From Chelonoidis abingdonii (lineage: Eukaryota; Chordata; Testudines; Testudinidae): DNA of 64,000 nt. Positions 11,826 through 22,302 of this stretch are shown here, one piece after another (positions within the stretch are counted from its first letter, which is position 1; every line of letters begins with the position of its first letter). The stretch lies in the NCBI RefSeq assembly GCF_003597395.2, contig NC_133770.1:288239691-288303690 (forward strand), read 5' to 3'. Made by a program: the position numbers and the translations under genes. The notes below the pieces were generated by a model. It was not told the origin of the DNA and did not search any database. It saw only the letters and a program-made list of their open reading frames with translations.

Positions 11826-11960
11826 CCTTGATCCAGCAAAGCACTTACACGTCATGTTCTTAGCATGTAACATGAGTAGTCAGTCCTATTTACCTGGATC
11901 AGTGAATCTACTCACATACTTAAAGCTAAAAATATGTGCAAATATTTTGCTGGATTAGAG
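11826..11960. repeat. Ancient 'gatccagcaaagcactta' repeat
   Basis: TTGATCCAGCAAAGCACTTA and later TACTTAAAGCTAAAAATATG belong to an old, partly palindromic sauropsid repeat that also occurs near 24080-24215. Class not assigned. Confidence 0.5.
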
Positions 11961-12004
11961 CTGTAATTCGGTATTAAATGCAAAACATTACTTTTAACGT
12001 ATAG

Positions 12005-12105
12005 GGACTAATTCGGCTCCTTTTACTTCAGCTTTACACTGGTGTAATTCCATTGACTTTGTTCCTGATTTACATTGGTTTAAGCAAAAGGAGAATCAGG
12101 CCCAC
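12005..12105. repeat. Ancient foldback repeat
   Basis: The left arm ACTAATTCGGCTCCTTTTAC with TTACACTGGTGTAA pairs with the right arm TTTAAGCAAAAGGAGAATCA. The centre is TTCCATTGACTTTG. The roughly 100-bp unit is an imperfect palindrome of the same type as 14672, 27784 and 61975. Confidence 0.6.
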
Positions 12106-12109
12106 ACTA

Positions 12110-12745
12110 TTTTGTCTTGATACAGAGAAAAGTTGAAATAGAGATTTCAACTGAATTATATTTTGCAACCAAATTCCAATGATCTATTTCCTTCTGTTGC
12201 CCAAAAAATACTCTATTCACTTTTAACTGCTTGAATGCTAGACCTCAGAACAGAGTCTGAATCTATTTCCAAGGAGAATATCCAGAAACAATAGTTGAAC
12301 TTTCCTGCCACTTCATGTGGTTTTTAATCACCTGTATTGTATATCACGGAGCTGCCTTGTATTAAGGGGGCACTTTCTGCCAGAGAGCTGGGTCAGGTGT
12401 GTCATAGATAGAGTGGTACAATTTCCTCCCAATGAGCAGGTCAGTGAATACCGAAAATGCCTTCTAGAGCGCTTGGCATTGCAATAACACATTCTTGACA
12501 GATTGGATCAAGTTAATTAATCTGCAAGGAAGTGTTTATAACCAAATCATTCTTTGAACTCAGTGAATATGGGACAAAATATATTGCACTTACTCTGAGT
12601 TTTACCAACGATCTTCATTAGTCTACCCTCACAACACAATGGTTGATCTCCTGGCTCCATCAAAGTTGATGGCAAAGCTCTTATTGACTTCAGTAGAGTG
12701 AGGATTATGTCCAATGGGAGCTGCACTTGCTCAGCATTTCTGAAA
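12110..12745. other. Unassigned DNA
   Basis: Nothing recognisable apart from a short related palindromic bit near 12655-12725 (TTATTGACTTCAGTAGAG). Confidence 0.4.
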
Positions 12746-12749
12746 ACCA

Positions 12750-12865
12750 GACCCTAAATGGACTTGCCAAGGTCATACAGGAAAATCAGTGGTACAGATA
12801 GGAATAAAACCCAGGAGTCCTGGCTCCCAGTTCACTCCTGTTAACTACAAAATACCATCTTCTCA
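12750..12865 (-). repeat. MIR-like SINE
   Basis: The plus strand shows ACTTGCCAAGGTCATACAGG then AAAACCCAGGAGTCCTGGCT. This is the antisense of the MIR core and tRNA B-box region. Confidence 0.7.
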
Positions 12866-12869
12866 CCTA

Positions 12870-13478
12870 CTATGTAAAGATTTCAGATTATCTACACTAT
12901 TCAAGTTTGTCTTTCTGACATGCACTGGGATTGTTTAAAGAATGTGATAATAAATGATAGTTAAAATTACAAACATGAGTCTGCTCCTTTATCCTGCAGT
13001 GTGACAGAATTTAAACATGCTTGCAAGAGAAATCTCTCCAGGCAGAGAAAGAAAAAAGGTTTCAAAATCTCAAACTTTAAAAAAATCAAACTGTTGGAAG
13101 ATAAGGAGAAGTTCAAGAGGGTAGGAGCACTGATGGCTGGAGAGTTTAAGAAGGTCCATGTTGGCTTTATAGGAACTTTGCCCAGTCTTTTCCCCACCTT
13201 GCAAACTGGGAAGTATTACCTCAAAGAAGAAGGAGCTCAGATGCTTTGAAGATTGTTAAGTGTGCTCATCTACTGGGAAGGGGAGGAAAAAGAAAAGGAA
13301 CTAGAGAAAGCAGACAGTGCATCATAAAGTGAGCTGTTTTGACTCTGCAAGGCCAGCAGGATTTTCTTTGTCTAGTTTAGTAAATTCTGCTAATTCAAAG
13401 GTTATATTCCTGTACTTCAGCCAAACACAGAGCTCAAGCAAAAGTTCCTTGGGTTTCTTCAGAAGATCTCTCTAAATT
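12870..13478. other. Unassigned DNA
   Basis: No family recognised. A lysine-rich 82-codon plus frame (13001-13249) and a minus frame over the same bases (12967-13197) have no motif or supporting context. Confidence 0.45.
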
Positions 13479-13483
13479 TACAG

Positions 13484-14575
13484 TGTCATGTTGCCTGGTA
13501 TGGGACACAGGGAGAATACAGGGTATATACCCCAGACTGGTGGTATACTCTATCACAAGATTTCACCAAACCCAGTAACAACCATGTGCTTCCAACATGC
13601 TGCATTAGTTATTAGGAAGCCACAAACAGTCCCCTTTCAGCACTCTAGCCCCTCATGCACCATCCAGACAAACCAGACGTCTGTGATAAATTATTATTAA
13701 AACCAAAACCCAGATATATTAGGTTCTTTCAGTTCCAAAGAACCAGACACCTCCCTCCCTCAAATATACTTCAGATCTTACCTCAAAACCACGCTGGTAG
13801 CCAACCCTTTAGTAAATAAAAACGGAAGGTATATTAAAAGAAAAGAAAAGAAAAGAAAAGAGCGTTGTTAAATGGTTAAAGGAATCTTGTACATTACAAT
13901 GGATGTCAGAGTCTGTAGGTCAGGATCATAGCAGTGATAGTAGTTCTGCTAACTCGCAATAAACCACTCTGGATTATCCAAAAAGAGCAGAGTCCAAATG
14001 ACAATTTAGATTTAGAGTCTGTTAGACTTTCCATGAGTCTTTCGGGGTATCCCAAGTAATTACTTGGGGATCTCCATCCAATGGCTTAGACTTTTACTCT
14101 TTAAGTTCAGCAGATCAGAGATGGCAGGATAGTGCCTGAGGTTTTTCATTTATAGCTGAAACAGGCAGCCAAGTGTTTAGAGCTCAGCATGTGTCCGAAG
14201 ATTCGTCCTGTGGAGCCCACAAGGACCCACTCTCAGAAGTTAACATTCTATTTTCTATGCAGACACAGGTAACCCAGCTACACTGATTGACATCAGGCAA
14301 TTGCTGGTCATTCATTATAACAGGAATAGATAAACTGAAGACAATATAGGCAATATTCATTAGATTCATGCAGTATATATACATCTTTGATCTCAAGGTT
14401 AATTAAAGTTACAAGATAAAGACAGACTTAAACATACACACAGCTTCTTCCTTGATTTCTTATCCACACAAATGAACCTCTTTTAACCTCTTTTAGCACC
14501 TCTTTGATGCCCACACACAAATGAACTGTGCTGATTACAATTGCAATGCCTCTCAACATGCCATTAAGGGTCACA
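13484..14575 (-). mobile_element. Endogenous retrovirus solo LTR
   Basis: The plus-strand ends are TGTCATGTTGCC and AAGGGTCACA, so the sense strand runs from about 14575 to 13484 with TG...CA termini. Flanks are TACAG (13479-13483) and CACAG (14576-14580), a 5-bp duplication with one mismatch. An A/T-rich polyadenylation region lies near 13815-13865 beside an AAAAG microsatellite. No internal genes remain. Confidence 0.75.
13833..13861 (+). repeat. AAAAG microsatellite
   Basis: Five consecutive AAAAG units lie in the LTR near its poly(A) region. Confidence 0.9.
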
Positions 14576-14671
14576 CACAGGTTACTTGGCCTGCCAATTT
14601 TCACCTGTGGTGGTCACATACAGCTAAAGAGAAAGGAAATCTTCAGCCATCATGGAAAAAAAAAAAAGAGT

Positions 14672-14770
14672 CAAGGCCTGATTCTCATCTCATTTACACC
14701 AGAGTTATTCCATAGACTCACTTCCGATTTATACCAGTGTGAGGGAAACCCACAATCAGACCTGACTCCT
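14672..14770. repeat. Ancient foldback repeat
   Basis: GGCCTGATTCTCATCTCATT with TTTACACCAGAG is partly complementary to GATTTATACCAGTG and AATCAGACCTGA. It is the same palindromic family as 12005. Confidence 0.5.
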
Positions 14771-14918
14771 GTAACTGGAGTTTCATTGTCTCCTGTTATC
14801 CCCATCTCTTCCCCCCCGCCCACAACCAAATTTAGGGGTTCTCTCTCTCTTCCCCTCTCTTTTGAGAATAGAAAGTGAGTCCAATTTTAAAATAAATTAG
14901 GCATGAAAAATGCAGTTG

Positions 14919-16260
14919 TGTCCCATTGCCTACTGTCCTGCAGTGTGGAGTGACTCACGACTGTGAGTGCCAACCTCATGGCAGACTCTCAAAAGCAGGG
15001 CAGACAACTCAAATCGGTGCTGTGCTCTATAATTAGAGTTCACAAAGCCAGTAAAAAATGTGAACTCCCAAAGTATTGCAATAGTCGTATCATGGAATCA
15101 CAGGCACTCTCCTTAGACTCTCCAGTTTACCTTGTCACCCAGGCAAACTGGACTTAGTGACAATGGTCACTTACACCAAAAATCACATCGCATTCAGGTT
15201 GCTTCCAGTCCCAAGAGACCAGTCACTTATCTCAGATCAATTGTTACTTTAGTTCTTACACCAAAGACAATGCCTGTAGCCAATTCTGTAATAAACTATC
15301 TCAAGGTTCAGCTAGGAAAAAGGGATAAGCATTATTGAGAGGTTAAAGCAGGTAAATTATCTGTATAGATGACTCATAGTTTGTAATCCCAAATAGTAGC
15401 AGAGATGTAATAATCTGCCAGTTTTCCAAAAGCCTTTCAGGGCTACACAGAATAACTCTGGGGATCTCTGTCTTTTTGTTCAGTTATTCCACACTGTTAG
15501 AATCCAAACAGCCCAGAGATGCAGGATCGTATGGTTTCTTCTCACAGAAAACAAGATGACAAGGTCCCTACCCACGTGTTACTCTGAATTTTAGGCTTTG
15601 GGGCACTCCTATAATAACCTGCCTATCACCCCCTTAATCTGTTCTTCTTGGGTTGTGGATCTCCAGGGTAGTTAAAGAAATACTTGAAGGATTTGGATAT
15701 AACCTTCTGATAAAGTAATTGACACAGGCAGTATACTTTCCAAAACAAAGTATTTTTATCGATGTAATTAATAATACCTGCTACAATGTAATCCAGAAAT
15801 AGAAATCAGACAAAAAGCCCTTACTACAAGTTAACGAGCATTTAAACTACGGTAGCATACAGTTTAAATGGTTCTATATGATATGCTCTATTGCAGATGG
15901 CCAGTATGCAGTAGATCACTGACAGCCGTTCTTAAGTTATACTTTAAGTTTTAAGTAAGTAAAATATGATTAACACACATATACATCCAGGGCTGGTGCA
16001 ACCCATTAGGTGACCTAGGTGGTCGCCTAGGGCGCTAACATTTGGGGGCGGCAACCGTGGTGGCCGAATGTTCAGTGACTGCGGTCGTCAGTGGTATTTC
16101 AGGGGCGGGACCTTCCACTGCCTCTGTCGGGGGCGCCATTTTGAGGGTGGGACTTTCCGTCACCTAGGGCGCCAAAAAGGCTGCCAGCACGCCTGTATAT
16201 GTCTCACCCATACCCAGACTAACACTAATATTACATTCTACTATGCTAAGCTATAATTAA
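14919..16260 (-). mobile_element. Endogenous retrovirus LTR, minus, approximate right limit
   Basis: The plus strand begins TGTCCCATTGCC and holds antisense blocks of a turtle LTR family, including TTGTAGCCAATTCTGTAATA-like sequence (15275-15297) where the sense strand carries its decayed poly(A) region. It is a second, distinct LTR close to 13484-14575 in the same orientation. A hAT MITE interrupts it at 15988. I could not fix the right (sense 5') end or a target duplication. Confidence 0.55.
15988..16195. mobile_element. hAT MITE
   Basis: The left end CAGGGCTGGTGCAACCC and right end GCCAGCACGCCTG form a short, loose inverted repeat. Flanks TATACATC (15980-15987) and TATATGTC (16196-16203) match at 6 of 8 bases, consistent with a hAT duplication. 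The GC-rich interior includes GGTCGCCTAGGGCGC and a near-complement CACCTAGGGCGCC. Confidence 0.7.
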
Positions 16261-17078
16261 AACTAGCAGGTTTACATTCTCCATCGGATCTGCTGCATTA
16301 TCTTCTGTTTGCTGCTGCTGCTTTCTCTGTCTCTTCTCATTCCTTTTGCAGCTTTTGTCTGCTCCTCTCCTGACTGTCTGGGAGCACAGTGCTTTTTATA
16401 CTGTCGTTCTTGGACACATGCCAAAATATTATCTCATTTTGCATGTGCTCACTGCTGTCGTTTGCCTCAGAGTTATGATTACTTCATTTGACTTTAGCCT
16501 ACTTGGCTTTTTGCCAGTTTTAACTGGCCTACTTTTGTGCTCTTTCCCCTACTTCTGTACTGCCCGTGCTCAGGAGCTACAGCTTCCATCTTAGGTTGGA
16601 GGGACTCCTGCTTATTCAGAATAGAGGTTAAGCACACAAAATGGAGATTGGAGAATTTCTCCACTATCACGTGGGCTCTTCCTTTGATGATGGAGAGTGA
16701 GGAATGCATCTAGTCTTTGACTTCCAATCATGACACACAATGACCACTTGCTTTGAAATTAGCACCTTTCTGTTAAAGTTCTTCATTTGCTTTCCACAAG
16801 GCTTCTTTCTCATTTGATGGATTATTTAGTTACAGGGGTAACACAATGTAAATGTTGCTACTACACTACAATGGGATACAGATAAGTGAAAACAATGCAT
16901 GTAACATCCCACTCATTTTCATGAAGTTTAAATACCAGATACACTCTTAGACATTTAACAATTACTTTGATCTATACTAATACACAAGTGAATTGGCCCA
17001 GCTTTTCACCATGCATTGGTAAGCATCCAGTGAAGCTTGGGGCTTTGCCATGAGCTGGCATCTGGTATGCCAGTGTGA
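16261..17078. other. Unassigned DNA
   Basis: No recognised element. It may include the missing 5' part of the preceding LTR. The plus frames at 16309-16594 are C/T-rich and leucine-rich but overlap in two frames and look spurious. Confidence 0.4.
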
Positions 17079-17079
17079 C

Positions 17080-17250
17080 ACTTACATTTTCAAAAGTGTT
17101 TTTGTGTACTTGAGGTTTTGGCATCTTAAATGTGCCTGATTTTTAGAAACTGCTCAGTATTAACCTTCTGAAAATCAGGCCCCTTTAAGGTCCCTCATAT
17201 TGTGTTCTCATAAATTGAGGCATCTGAGTCCAACACTGAACATTTAGGTC
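17080..17250. repeat. Ancient 'aaaatcaggccc' repeat
   Basis: ATTTTCAAAAGTG, then GAAAATCAGGCCCCTTTAAG and AAATTGAGGCATCTGAG are recognisable parts of a widespread old sauropsid repeat. Class not assigned. Confidence 0.5.
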
Positions 17251-17834
17251 CTAATTTGCAGGTGTTGTTGTTGCTGCAATTTTGCATGTAGATTAGGAAA
17301 CTGCACCTGCAGGCTGCTAATTATGGGCATCATCAACCTTTGCAAGTTGCTACCCAAAGGAACAAAACATTTCCATTCACCTCTTAGGTTACTGGAACTT
17401 TATTTTCAACAGTTCTGACAACGGATAACTTGGGTTCACTTCCAAGGCCTGCAATGACCCTTTTGTGGTGCTGCTTAAATAGCGAGCTGTTGATTCCCCG
17501 AATATAAGGGGAAAGCCTGTGTGGCAGAACTAGGCATAACCAGCCTGGCATCATTCCCATCCCACCATTTGGCATAGTGTAGAGTGGAGGTGAGGGGGTG
17601 TGTGGTTGGAATGCAGCTTGCTCTGACAATCCCTGACTGGCAGGTGGCTCTTTGGGAGTCAGTGCACTGGGGTCAAGTTTACAGGAGCCTTTGGAGTACT
17701 CTAAAACTATGCCCTTAGGGGCAGGATGCCCCTAGGATCAGGAAGCTGTAACTGGCTCCTTTGTGGATGCCCCACCTTTCCTAGGCATAGTGATAACAGA
17801 ACCCTTGTGTATAACTTATTTTACAAACAACTTA
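17251..17834. other. Unassigned DNA
   Basis: No motif recognised. The 81-codon minus frame (17384-17629) lacks supporting features. Confidence 0.4.
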
Positions 17835-17835
17835 G

Positions 17836-17960
17836 ATTATAAATTCTTCCTTGCAGGGGCTGTCTCCTTGTTCTGTATTTGTACAGCACTTGGCACAACG
17901 GGGTCCTGGGCCCTGACTGGGTCTTCTAGCTGCCAGGATAATACAAACGATTTCAGTATA
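17836..17960 (+). repeat. Sauropsid SINE 3' tail module
   Basis: TGTATTTGTACAGCACTTGG, CAACGGGGTCCTGGGCCCTG and GGATAATACAAACGA match the tail of the MIR-like SINEs seen at 3545 and 57375. The tRNA part is missing. Confidence 0.65.
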
Positions 17961-18312
17961 ATCAGTTTAAATTAACATTCTGAAACGCCTAGTGCAGGAA
18001 GTGTTTTGTTCACTTGAGTCATTCTGTTGTTGCATGCTGCAGAGGTGCAAATTCTCTAGGTTTTTGCTTCCACATTTAATTATTTAGTAGAGCAGTAAAA
18101 CGTGAGAAGGACCTTTTCAGCAGTGACAATGTAGACTGGCACACACACACAAGTCATTTAAGGATTTCTCTAGTCTGGAAGATACTTTGCGCTGGCCTGC
18201 CACAACTAAAATATGCCATTTTCTGTGTTCACTCCAACACAGCTGATTGTGCAAATGTCTTGATTTCTTGTTTGTTGGCCTCTGATAAATATAATATTGT
18301 TGTCTGCAGTGG
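17961..18312. other. Unassigned DNA with short CA run
   Basis: Only a short (CA)n stretch near 18139-18151 is recognisable. Confidence 0.4.
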
Positions 18313-18365
18313 TGTTGTAGTTGTGTGGGTCCCAGGATATGAGAGAGACAAGGTGGGCGAGGTTA

Positions 18366-18874
18366 GGGTTACCACGTGTTTCAGGTTCCCCAAAAGAGTA
18401 CACTGTCAGAGGTGAGGCAGGGGGAGGGGAAGCTGGAGTGGGCACAGTTGGAGGTGCTGGAGGTGTGTTTGTGTACAGTGAGGAGTATCCGGGTGTGCTG
18501 CAGGGGGTACTTGGGGCCTCACTTTTGAGGTGGGTGGGGCAGTGTCACTCCCTGTCATGGTGGCAGGGCGGCTGGTGCAAACCCACATGCAGCATCAGCC
18601 ATCAGTCAGTGCCTCCCTGCAGAGCTCTCCCCCTCCCCAGGGCTGGGATCCAGGGTCTGGATGGACGGGATCTGACAGCTATGAGGAACAAATCAGATGC
18701 GGATGCAGGGGAGGGACTAATTGGGAAGCGGACCAATTGGGGCTCTTTCTGAGCTGCAACATCTGCCCTGCAAAAAACCCAGCTATTTCCTCTTATCTGA
18801 AAAATCCACACAGACAGAGGGCAGAGGATCAAAAAAGAAGCAATGTCCTAAAACCCCCAGATGTGTGGTCATCC
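18366..18874. mobile_element. MITE nested in Penelope-like repeat
   Basis: The ends GGGTTACCACGTGT and TGTGTGGTCATCC are loose inverted repeats, and the sequence precisely interrupts the Penelope-like unit. The interior is GC-rich and non-coding. Long open frames over 18321-18967 on both strands are by-products of this composition. TA flanks are suggested (18364-18365) but not exact on the right. Confidence 0.5.
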
Positions 18875-18904
18875 AATACGAGGTACCAACTTTTGTTGGT
18901 GAAA

Positions 18905-18941
18905 GAGACAAGCTTTCCAGTGCCACAGAGCTCTTCTTCAG
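18905..18941 (-). ncRNA. Decayed hammerhead ribozyme core
   Basis: Minus-strand CTGAAGA (plus 18935-18941) matches the CUGANGA core. GAAA (plus 18914-18917) follows after a degraded helix II. The AGAGCTC side of helix II remains, but its partner has changed to GGCACT. Activity is unlikely. Confidence 0.4.
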
Positions 18942-19076
18942 CATCAGACTCACAAGGGGTGGAGTGACAATCAGGATCCGGACACCCCTCGGGGAGAACA
19001 GAGGATGTGAACCCCAAAGAATAAACAATTGAATTAACAAATTATTACAATGTTATTGCAGCCTATGAAAGTGTGT

Positions 19077-19113
19077 TGAGTGAGATCATAAAGATCATAA
19101 AGATCTCACTCAA
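19077..19113. repeat. Perfect 12-bp hairpin beside an LTR
   Basis: TTGAGTGAGATC and GATCTCACTCAA are exact reverse complements separated by 13-14 bases that contain a doubled ATAAAGATC. The LTR starts immediately after. Confidence 0.7.
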
Positions 19114-20334
19114 TGTAATGTTCTGAACTGGATGGTCATTATTAGATATGCATGCAGACTGTGGGTATGAATCCTGTGCATTTATGTGTATGAAAACTGT
19201 TCTCAGGACCTGTACTACAGTTTCTGATACTCCTGAAAACAGAGAGGGGCTTCTCCCAAGCCACCTCGTGGACCATTAAAGTTAATGGAAAGACATTGAA
19301 ACTGGAAAGAAAATGCCAGTCTTAAAAAATGGGCAGATCTACACTACAGGAAAATGTCAATCTAAGCTACACAATTTGAGTTACATTAGCAGCGTAATTC
19401 AAGTCAACGTAGCTTAGATCTACTTACCATGGGGTCCATACTGCGCTGGGTCAACGGGAAAGCTTAAGACTCCCCTCATTCTTCTCATTCCAGTGGAGTA
19501 CTGGGTTGACTTGGGTGAGCGATCGGCGGTCAATTTAGCGGGTCTTCTCTTGACCCACTAAATCAACCCCCAGTGGATCAACCACTGCAGCGTTGATCCT
19601 ACTGGTAATGGAGACAAGCCCTAAGAAAAGAGGGAGTTTCCCACACTATAATTAACCATGAGTTATCCTGCCAGGAGAAAACAAAACAAAACAAAAAGGT
19701 AAAAAAGCCTTTTGAAAAAAGGATTGTGTGTGATGGCTAGAAACCAAGGGCCAGAATCTAAGTGGGAGGGGTCCATTAAATGCTGGGTCCCTTCTATGAG
19801 AGGGGGCACATGGAAGTCAGTTCAAAGGCAAAAGGTAACTTAGATTAGAAAGAGTTTTATCTAATATAAAAGTATAAAACCTGATGTTGCGTCTTTATGT
19901 TTATTTTCTGTGTAACTTGTATGTATTTGCTTCCCTTGCTATTTCAACTCTGAGTTTGTGACTTTTCTATTAAATACACCTTCTGTTTATTTCTACTCCA
20001 ACCAGGTCTCTACTGTGCAAACTGTGTGACATGGGAGGGTGTGTGCAAAGTGGCCAGGATTCACTCCATCTTGGGTGACAAACCAGAGGGGAAAAGTCTG
20101 AGTGTGTGATTATTAGGAACTCAGGGCAGATGGATTTGGGGAGATTCCAAACCAGAAAGGCTGTTGAGGTCACCCTGCAAACCTGGTGGGAGCCAGGCTG
20201 AGACCTTCTTGCTTGTAGGCTGGCTACTGGTGTCCAGCTTCTGAGCCATAGCTACCTAGCATTAAGGCAACCAAAGTTATAAGGCAAGGAATGAGAGAGT
20301 CCCTTAATGGCCTGGGGATCCCCAGAACATCACA
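19114..20334 (+). mobile_element. Endogenous retrovirus solo LTR with TATA box
   Basis: The LTR begins TGTAATGTTC and ends GAACATCACA. These are inverted repeats with one mismatch. It carries a TATA-like stretch (TAATATAAAAGTATAAAACC, about 19862-19880), a poly(A)-like TATTAAATACACC near 19968, and U5-like sequence to the end. A Harbinger-like MITE is inserted at 19331-19622. No convincing 5-bp target duplication was found. Confidence 0.75.
19331..19622. mobile_element. Harbinger-like MITE inside LTR
   Basis: The left end GGGCAGATCTACACTAC and right end ATGGAGACAAGCCC are inverted in the style of the 'tctacac/gtagac' family. The interior contains complementary blocks (CTAAGCTACA/ACGTAGCTTAG and GGGTTGACTTGGG/GACCCACTAAATCAACCCCC). 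It interrupts the LTR between AGTCTTAAAAAAT and TAAGAAAAGAGGG. No clean 3-bp duplication is visible. Confidence 0.65.
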
Positions 20335-20336
20335 AT

Positions 20337-20405
20337 GGAGCTCAAAATCTTGTCTCTTTCACCAGCAGAAATTGGTCCAATATTATCTCACCCACCTTGT
20401 CTCAG
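20337..20405 (+). mobile_element. Penelope-like terminal repeat fragment
   Basis: GGAGCTCAAAATCTTGTCTC, TTTCACCAGCAGAAATTGGT and CACCCACCTTGTCTCAGATA match the same pLTR family as 18313-18950 in the opposite orientation. Its hammerhead core is incomplete. Confidence 0.6.
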
Positions 20406-20419
20406 ATATAATGATCAAG

Positions 20420-20560
20420 GTACTTAGCACTTCCATGCAGTAGCATCTTTCATCCAAAGGTGCTTCAGTACTCTGCAAGTGTCAGTTTAATAAGCCTCAC
20501 AAAATCCTTGGGAGATTAATGGATATTTTCACAAATAAGCACGGCATTTTGAATTTCCAT
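20420..20560 (-). repeat. MIR-like SINE, 3' part
   Basis: AGCATCTTTCATCCAAAGGT, AATAAGCCTCACAAAATCCT and a degraded GGGAGATTAATGG are the antisense of the MIR/SINE tail and core. Confidence 0.55.
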
Positions 20561-20802
20561 TATTTGTGAAATCATATTATCCATCACTCACAATCCTCCA
20601 AACGAATTCCAGTTGAGCCTGTGCATTTTCTTTACTTTGATCTTTCATTTTATTTTTTTTAACACACTCTGAAGGCTTAGTATTTACAGAGTTCCTTATT
20701 AACTTTTACTACAACCAAAGGACCACTGGGAACAATTTTACTGTGTATCATTTCCTTAGTACAAGAGGCAGTCCCTCGCTCGCAAACTCCAGAAAAGACT
20801 CA

Positions 20803-22299
20803 GGGTATGTCTACACTACAAAATTAGATCGAATTTATAGAAGTCATTTTTTTTAGAAACCATTTTTATACAGTCAATTGTGTGTGTCCCCACAAAAAAT
20901 ACTCTAAGTGCATTAAGTTGGCGGACTGCACCCACAGTACCAAGGCTAGCATTGACTTCCGGAGCTTTGCACTGTGGTTAGCTGTGAGTAGCTATCCCAC
21001 GGTTCCTGTAGTCTCTGCTGCCCATTGGGATTCTGAGTTGAGATCCCAATGCCTGATGGGGCAAAAACAGTGTTGCGGGTGGTTCTGGGTACATGTCGTC
21101 AGGCCCCCCCCCCATCCCTACGTGAAAGCAATGGCAGACAATCATTCCGCGCCCTTTTTCCTGGGTTACCTGAGCAGATGCCATACCACAGAAAGCATGG
21201 AGCCCACTCAGCTCGCCATCACCGTACGTCTCCTGGGTGCTGGCAGACTTGGGACTGCATTGCTACACAGCAGCAGCTCGTTGCCTTTTGGCAGCAGACG
21301 GTGCGTTACGATTGGTAGCCATCATTGTCATATTCCTGGGTGCTCTTTTAGCTGCCCTCGGTGAGAACGGTCAGGAGCGCCTGGGCAGACATGGGAGTGA
21401 CTCAGCCAGGTCATTCTCATCTTCTGCTGAGCATCCAGGAGATGACGATGGCTAGCACTCACACTGCACCGTTCTGGCGAGCTTCCAGGAGATGATGATG
21501 GGCTAGCAATCATAATGCAGCACTTTCTGCCGAGCACCCAGGCGATGATGATGGCTTGAAGTCGTACTACGCCGTCTGCTACCAGCCTAAGATGTAAAAG
21601 ATAAGTGGATCAAAACAAGAAATTGACCCAATTTGTTTTGTGAAATCAACGGCCTGCTAAACTCAGGGTTTTGAGTTCAATCCTTGACGGGGCCATTCTG
21701 TGTGACAGTTGTTTTGTGTTTCTCCTTGATGCAAAGCCACCCCTTTTGTTGATTTTAATTCCCTGTAAGCCATGTCGTCAGTCGCCCCTCCCTCTGTCAG
21801 AGCAACGGCTGACAATTGTTTCACGCAAAACCAGGCAAGGAGGCGACGGAGGCACAGTGATGAGAGGGACATGGTCATAGACTTCTCACAAAGTACGGGC
21901 AGGGCAATGTGCCCTGGCAATGTGCACATCATGCTGATGAGCTCTGCGTGAGCTCTGCAAACATGCTGGCCAAACAGGAAATGAAATTCAAAAGTTCACG
22001 GGCCTTTTCCTGTCTATCTGGCCAGTGCATCTGAGTTGAAAGCACTGTCCAGAGCTGTCACAATAGAGCACTCTGGGTAGCTCCCAGAGGCCAATACCGT
22101 TGAATTGCGTCCACACTACCCCAAATTCGACCTGGCAAGGCTGATTTCTGCGCTAATCCCGTTGTCGGAGGTGGAGTAAAGAAATCAATTTAAAGAGCCC
22201 TATAAGTTGAAAAAAAGGGCTTCGTCGTGTGGACGGGTCCAGGCTTATATCGAGGTAACGCTGCTAAATTCGACCTAAAATCGTAGTGTAGACCAGACC
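20803..22299 (+). mobile_element. PIF/Harbinger non-autonomous element, 1.5 kb
   Basis: The left terminus GGGTATGTCTACACTAC and the reverse complement of the right terminus (GGTCTGGTCTACACTAC) form inverted repeats, both followed by a TTAG-TCGAATTTA-like block. TCA triplets flank both sides (20800-20802, 22300-22302). The interior matches the start of a turtle Harbinger, including AGCATTGACTTCCGGAGC and GGTAGCCATCATTG. A plus-strand stretch of about 35 codons at 21838-21943 (RRRRRH...MVIDFSQS) resembles the arginine-rich start of an element protein. The catalytic DDE region is absent. It is an internally deleted derivative. Confidence 0.85.
21429..21583 (+). repeat. Three diverged 50-53-bp tandem units in Harbinger
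   Basis: Units start GAGCATCCAGGAGATG, GAGCTTCCAGGAGATG and GAGCACCCAGGCGATG at 21429, 21479 and 21532. Each is followed by ATGATGGCTAGCA-like sequence. They are a subfamily feature of the element. Confidence 0.75.
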
Positions 22300-22302
22300 T
22301 CA

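Larger units (their letters stand above)
18313..18950 (-). mobile_element. Penelope-like terminal repeat, split by a MITE
   Basis: The piece 18313-18365 (GTTGTAGTTGTGTGGGTCCC, GAGAGACAAGGTGGGCGAGG) and the piece 18877-18945 (ACCAACTTTTGTTGGTGAAA, GACAAGCTTTCC, AGAGCTCTTCTTCAG) together are the antisense of a turtle Penelope-like pLTR. They are separated by a roughly 0.5-kb MITE. On the minus strand a decayed hammerhead-type core lies at 18905-18941 (CTGAAGA ... GAAA). No reverse transcriptase is attached. Confidence 0.6.

Noticed and set aside
16395..16403. TATA-like motif on the minus strand (AGTATAAAAAGC) as promoter of the LTR at 14919
   Set aside because: It is about 900 bp (MITE excluded) from the LTR's poly(A) region, too far for a normal R region, and LTR membership at 16400 is not shown.
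18321..18967. Overlapping frames of 143, 145 and 103 codons
   Set aside because: They fall in a GC-rich MITE nested in a Penelope-like repeat, with competing frames on the minus strand and no motif.
20882..21364. 160-codon open frame
   Set aside because: It lies in the non-coding left part of a Harbinger element and does not match its transposase.
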